DNA of 64,000 nt from Paenibacillus durus (GTDB lineage Bacteria > Bacillota > Bacilli > Paenibacillales > Paenibacillaceae): positions 4,340,001-4,404,000 of the forward strand of contig NZ_CP009288.1 in NCBI RefSeq assembly GCF_000756615.1, given 5' to 3'. Shown here in pieces: positions 61,382-64,000 of this stretch (positions are counted from its first letter, which is position 1; each line of letters begins with the position of its first letter). A program made the position numbers and the translations under genes. The notes below the pieces were generated by a model. That model was not told the origin of the DNA and ran no database searches. It was given only the letters and a program-made list of their open reading frames with translations.

Positions 61382-62713
61382 CTACAGCAAATCGGCAGCC
61401 AGTTGAGCCAGACGGGAACGTTCTCCTTTTTCCAGCGTAATGTGACCGCTTATGCCCTGCTGTTTGAACTTTTCGACAATATAGCTGAGCCCATTGCTTG
61501 CGGCATCGAGATAAGGATGGTCGATCTGCTCAGGGTCGCCCATCAGAATAACCTTACTGCCCTCGCCCGCTCTGGAGACGATCGTCTTTACTTCGTGGCG
61601 CGACAGATTTTGCGCTTCATCGATGATGATGAATTGTCCCGGGATGGAGCGGCCGCGGATATAGGTCAGCGCCTCAACCTGAATGCTTCCGAGACCCATC
61701 AGAATTTTGTCGATGTCGCCGGCTTTCTTCGTATCGAACAGGAACTCCAGATTATCGTATATCGGCTGCATCCACGGCCGGAGCTTTTCATCTTTTTCAC
61801 CAGGCAGATAACCGATATCCTTGCCCATCGGAACGACAGGCCGGGCGATCAGGAGCTTCTTGTATTTATGCTCATCCTCAACCTTGAACAGGCCGGCGGC
61901 AAGCGCCAGGAGCGTCTTGCCCGTTCCCGCTTTGCCGGTGATGGTGACAAGCGGAATTTCTTCGTTAAGCAGCAGTTCAAGCGCCATCCGCTGCTGCGCA
62001 TTGCGGGCGCTGATTCCCCATACAGGATCGTTGCCGAGATAGAGCGGCTCCAGACGGCTGCCGTCGCTGCTTACCTTGAGCAGTGCCGATTTGCCGCTGC
62101 CGATCTCATCCTTCAGGATAATGAATTCATGGGGATACAGCGGATAGGACAACTGCAGCTGCTTGACCGAAAGGGAGCGGTTGCTGTAATACTCGTCGAT
62201 CAGCGCCGGGTGAACAGGCAGTGTCTGGTACCCGGCGTACAGTTCATTCAAGTCGCCTGTGCGGTCGGATAAATAGTCCTCCGGTGTAATGCCGAGCACA
62301 TCGGCCTTGATACGGACCAGAACATCCTTGCTTACGAGCACGACGGGCCGGGGATCGACCTTCTCGCTCTCCTCTTGCAAATAATTAAGCGCCACAGCCA
62401 AAATCCGATTGTCAGTGGATACCTCGCCGAACATCTCCTGCACCTTGATGAAGCTGCGGTGATTCAGTTCGACCTTCAACTTGCCCCCGTGCTCAAGCTC
62501 CACGCCGCTGTGCAGATGACCACGCTCGCGAAGTCCGTCGAGCAGGCGGGACACCGTTCGGGCATTGCGTCCGATTTCATCGGCGTTCCGTTTCTTATTA
62601 TCGATCTCTTCCAGCACCACAGCGGGAATGATGACTTCATTCTCTTTAAACGAAAAAATCGAATTGGGGTCGTGAAGCAGTACATTGGTATCCAGTACAA
62701 AGATCTTTTTCAT
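61382..62713 (-). CDS. PhoH-family protein with PIN domain (YlaK-like)
   Basis: 443 aa. N-terminal PIN-type nuclease domain (residues 1-135; KIFVLDTNVLLHDPN with the first Asp at about 7, later EEIDNKK and STDNRILAVA) and C-terminal PhoH ATPase (Walker A TGKAGTGKTLLALAAG near residue 243, Walker B IIIDEAQNLSRHEVKTI near residue 345). Such PIN-PhoH proteins act on RNA as ATP-dependent RNases/helicases. ATG at 62713 has GGAGGGG upstream; the frame opens 33 codons earlier. Placement beside ylaJ and a YlaL-like gene follows the B. subtilis ylaJ-K-L order, though strands differ. Confidence 0.93.
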   Translation of the reverse strand: MKKIFVLDTNVLLHDPNSIFSFKENEVIIPAVVLEEIDNKKRNADEIGRNARTVSRLLDGLRERGHLHSGVELEHGGKLKVELNHRSFIKVQEMFGEVSTDNRILAVALNYLQEESEKVDPRPVVLVSKDVLVRIKADVLGITPEDYLSDRTGDLNELYAGYQTLPVHPALIDEYYSNRSLSVKQLQLSYPLYPHEFIILKDEIGSGKSALLKVSSDGSRLEPLYLGNDPVWGISARNAQQRMALELLLNEEIPLVTITGKAGTGKTLLALAAGLFKVEDEHKYKKLLIARPVVPMGKDIGYLPGEKDEKLRPWMQPIYDNLEFLFDTKKAGDIDKILMGLGSIQVEALTYIRGRSIPGQFIIIDEAQNLSRHEVKTIVSRAGEGSKVILMGDPEQIDHPYLDAASNGLSYIVEKFKQQGISGHITLEKGERSRLAQLAADLL

Positions 62714-62818
62714 GTTATCCCCTCCACAGCGCCTGGTTTGTCTTAAAGATACATAACTCTTTTCGCCGCTGGCAAAGATAAAATCAGATTTCATCTTGGA
62801 CGAAAGGAGCAAGCATCT

Positions 62819-63355
62819 ATGAGAAAATCAATTTGTCTGTTGCTGGTCCTTCTACTGCTGCTGACAAGCTGCGGTATGGCTAAAAAAGGATCATCACCCT
62901 CTCCTCAGGATAAACAATCGGCAATGCATGGCGTGAATTACGGGGACCGCGGGGTAAGACCGCTAGCCAATGATGGAACGGCTGTTGTCTCCCCAAGAGA
63001 CACCGAGCTTAAAGATCATCTGGAACAGCTGGCCAAAAGAGTGCCTGGCGTCAAAGGAGCGCACTGCGTCGTAATGGGCAACACCGCGGTTGTCGGCATC
63101 GACGTGGACGGGTCGCTCAGCCGCTCCAGAGTGGGAACAGTGAAATACTCGGTCGCCGAGGCTTTTCGCAAAGACCACAGAGGCATTAACGCGCTCGTGA
63201 CCGCGGATATCGACTTGGCTTCACGAATTGCCGAGCTGAGCCGCCACTTCCGCCAAGGCCGCCCTATCTCCGGCTTTGCCGCCGAGATGGCCGATATCAT
63301 CGGCCGGATCATTCCTCAGGCTCCCGAAGATACAACACCCCGAGGCCAGCATTAA
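62819..63355 (+). CDS. YhcN/YlaJ-family sporulation lipoprotein
   Basis: 178 aa. Lipoprotein signal with lipobox LTSC at about residue 18. The YhcN/YlaJ domain (about 60-150, ELKDHLEQLAKRVPGVKGAHCVVMGNTAVVGIDVDG split, ALVTADIDLASRI) is found in inner-spore-membrane or cortex-associated lipoproteins of spore formers. AAAGGAG lies 10 bases upstream. Divergent from phoH with a 105-bp gap. Confidence 0.9.
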   Translation: MRKSICLLLVLLLLLTSCGMAKKGSSPSPQDKQSAMHGVNYGDRGVRPLANDGTAVVSPRDTELKDHLEQLAKRVPGVKGAHCVVMGNTAVVGIDVDGSLSRSRVGTVKYSVAEAFRKDHRGINALVTADIDLASRIAELSRHFRQGRPISGFAAEMADIIGRIIPQAPEDTTPRGQH

Positions 63356-63401
63356 CCTTTATATCGGCAGTCCTGCCCACAGATTCAATGGTCCAAAGGT
63401 C

Positions 63402-63435
63402 AAAAAAAGCCCAGTGAACTCTCACTAGGCTTTTT
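63402..63435. terminator. Bidirectional terminator between convergent genes
   Basis: AGCCCAGTGA / TCACTAGGCT stem (63408-63431), A-run on the left and T-run on the right. It serves both the YlaJ-like gene and the PNPOx-like gene, whose stop lies within it. Confidence 0.9.
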
Positions 63436-63877
63436 GCATTGCGGCAAATACTTGTCCATCCAGCTTCTCCGCCGCACGCTGATCGTATGCCTTGGCATAT
63501 TTTGGAGCGGATTCCAACTGCGCGCCATAAAAAAGCGCATTTCGCACCGCCGAGATTTGCACATCGAAGCAGCATATCTCGAACGGAACATCCGGAAGCG
63601 GATCAATCTTAACGACGGCGCTGCCATTAATAGCATGAACCGTTTCTTCCCCAAAGACAGTCAGGGTTACCAGGGGATTATCCTTCATATTTCTGACCAG
63701 CCTCGAACGGTGATCAATCGCCAGTCTGAGCGTGGAAGAATCCAACGCATAGACCCACGAAATAACCGTAGACGTAGGGCCGCCGCTTTCCGCATCAACG
63801 GTATTAAGCAGCACAAATGTTTCGTTCTGCAGCAACTTCAGCAGGGATTCGGTAAGCTGGGCAGCGGATTCGGACAT
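63425..63877 (-). CDS. Pyridoxamine-phosphate-oxidase-fold protein (YlaL-like)
   Basis: 150 aa split-barrel flavin-binding fold (PTSTVISWVYALDSSTLRLAIDHRS split, near 33-58; DNPLVTLTVFGEETVHAINGSAVV split). Not PdxH, which is longer; resembles YlaL of B. subtilis, also next to ylaJ/K. Ligand and role unknown. ATG at 63877 with AGGGGG upstream. Confidence 0.82.
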   Translation of the reverse strand: MSESAAQLTESLLKLLQNETFVLLNTVDAESGGPTSTVISWVYALDSSTLRLAIDHRSRLVRNMKDNPLVTLTVFGEETVHAINGSAVVKIDPLPDVPFEICCFDVQISAVRNALFYGAQLESAPKYAKAYDQRAAEKLDGQVFAAMQKA

Positions 63878-63922
63878 GTTGACAGGCCCCCTTGTGCAGC
63901 ATGTTAGAACTTAGTTAATTAT

Positions 63923-63952
63923 ATTATAACATATGCCCAAACTTGCATTCAA
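63923..63952 (-). promoter_or_regulatory. Promoter of the PNPOx-like gene
   Basis: On the minus strand: -35 TTGAAT (63947-63952), 18-bp spacer, -10 TATAAT (63923-63928) with extended TGT, 45 bp upstream of the ATG. Confidence 0.75.
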
Positions 63953-64000
63953 TTTGGGAAAGTCAGAGCTTGCTCGTGCCGCGCGTCTACTGAGCTGCGG

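Overview
The window is a stretch of a Firmicutes chromosome that looks like Paenibacillus or a close relative. Evidence: an intact sporulation gene set (spoIIGA-sigE-sigG, spoVD, spoVE, a YhcN/YlaJ lipoprotein, an RsfA-type regulator), a bacillithiol gene (bshC), LL-diaminopimelate aminotransferase (dapL) and a gene order that follows the Bacillus subtilis ylb-yll-mur-fts-ylm-ileS-lspA-pyr backbone. Nearly all genes lie on the minus strand, so transcription runs from high to low coordinates. No rRNA, tRNA or CRISPR was recognised.

Reading along the minus strand from the right end: 63.9-58.4 kb holds a PNPOx-like protein, ylaJ (+), phoH/ylaK, a solute-binding protein, a secreted coiled-coil protein (+) and a DUF2626 protein (+). 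Next (58.3-55.9 kb) come an rsfA-type regulator with a small overlapping upstream ORF, panE and a DUF3397 protein. A complete oligopeptide ABC transporter (oppA-B-C-D-F, 55.7-49.9 kb) follows, then bshC and ahcY. The division and cell-wall cluster runs from 46.2 to 27.3 kb: mraZ, rsmH, ftsL, pbpB, spoVD, murE, murF, mraY, murD, spoVE, murG, murA, divIB, ftsA, ftsZ. After it come spoIIGA-sigE-sigG, ylmC-pgeF-ylmE-sepF-ylmG-ylmH-divIVA, and ileS with a T-box leader. The left end has lspA, a RluD-type pseudouridine synthase, dapL and the PyrR-attenuated pyrimidine operon (pyrR-pyrB-pyrC-carA-carB, the last cut by the window edge).

Two accessory insertions break this backbone. (1) Between the DUF5665 gene and the ylyA-like gene, on the plus strand, a strong promoter, a GEMM-type cyclic-di-GMP-I riboswitch and a terminator precede four genes: a thiamine-diphosphate enzyme, a small carboxymuconolactone-decarboxylase-family protein, a 113-aa STAS-like protein and a divergent ketoacyl-ACP-synthase-III-like enzyme lacking the usual His and Asn. 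This looks like a small c-di-GMP-controlled metabolite pathway, perhaps making an acylated acyloin, and is the best candidate for an undescribed system. (2) Between the ileS T-box terminator and ileS lies a 754-bp non-coding element with 62-bp near-perfect terminal inverted repeats around five 88-bp tandem GC-rich repeats, so every read-through ileS transcript must cross it.

Other points: ileS is the long type-2 (eukaryote-like) form; the mraZ promoter is followed by four MraZ-type repeats at exact 10-bp spacing; spoIIGA has a candidate 22-bp-spaced promoter with Spo0A-box-like sites; ahcY sits unusually just upstream of mraZ.
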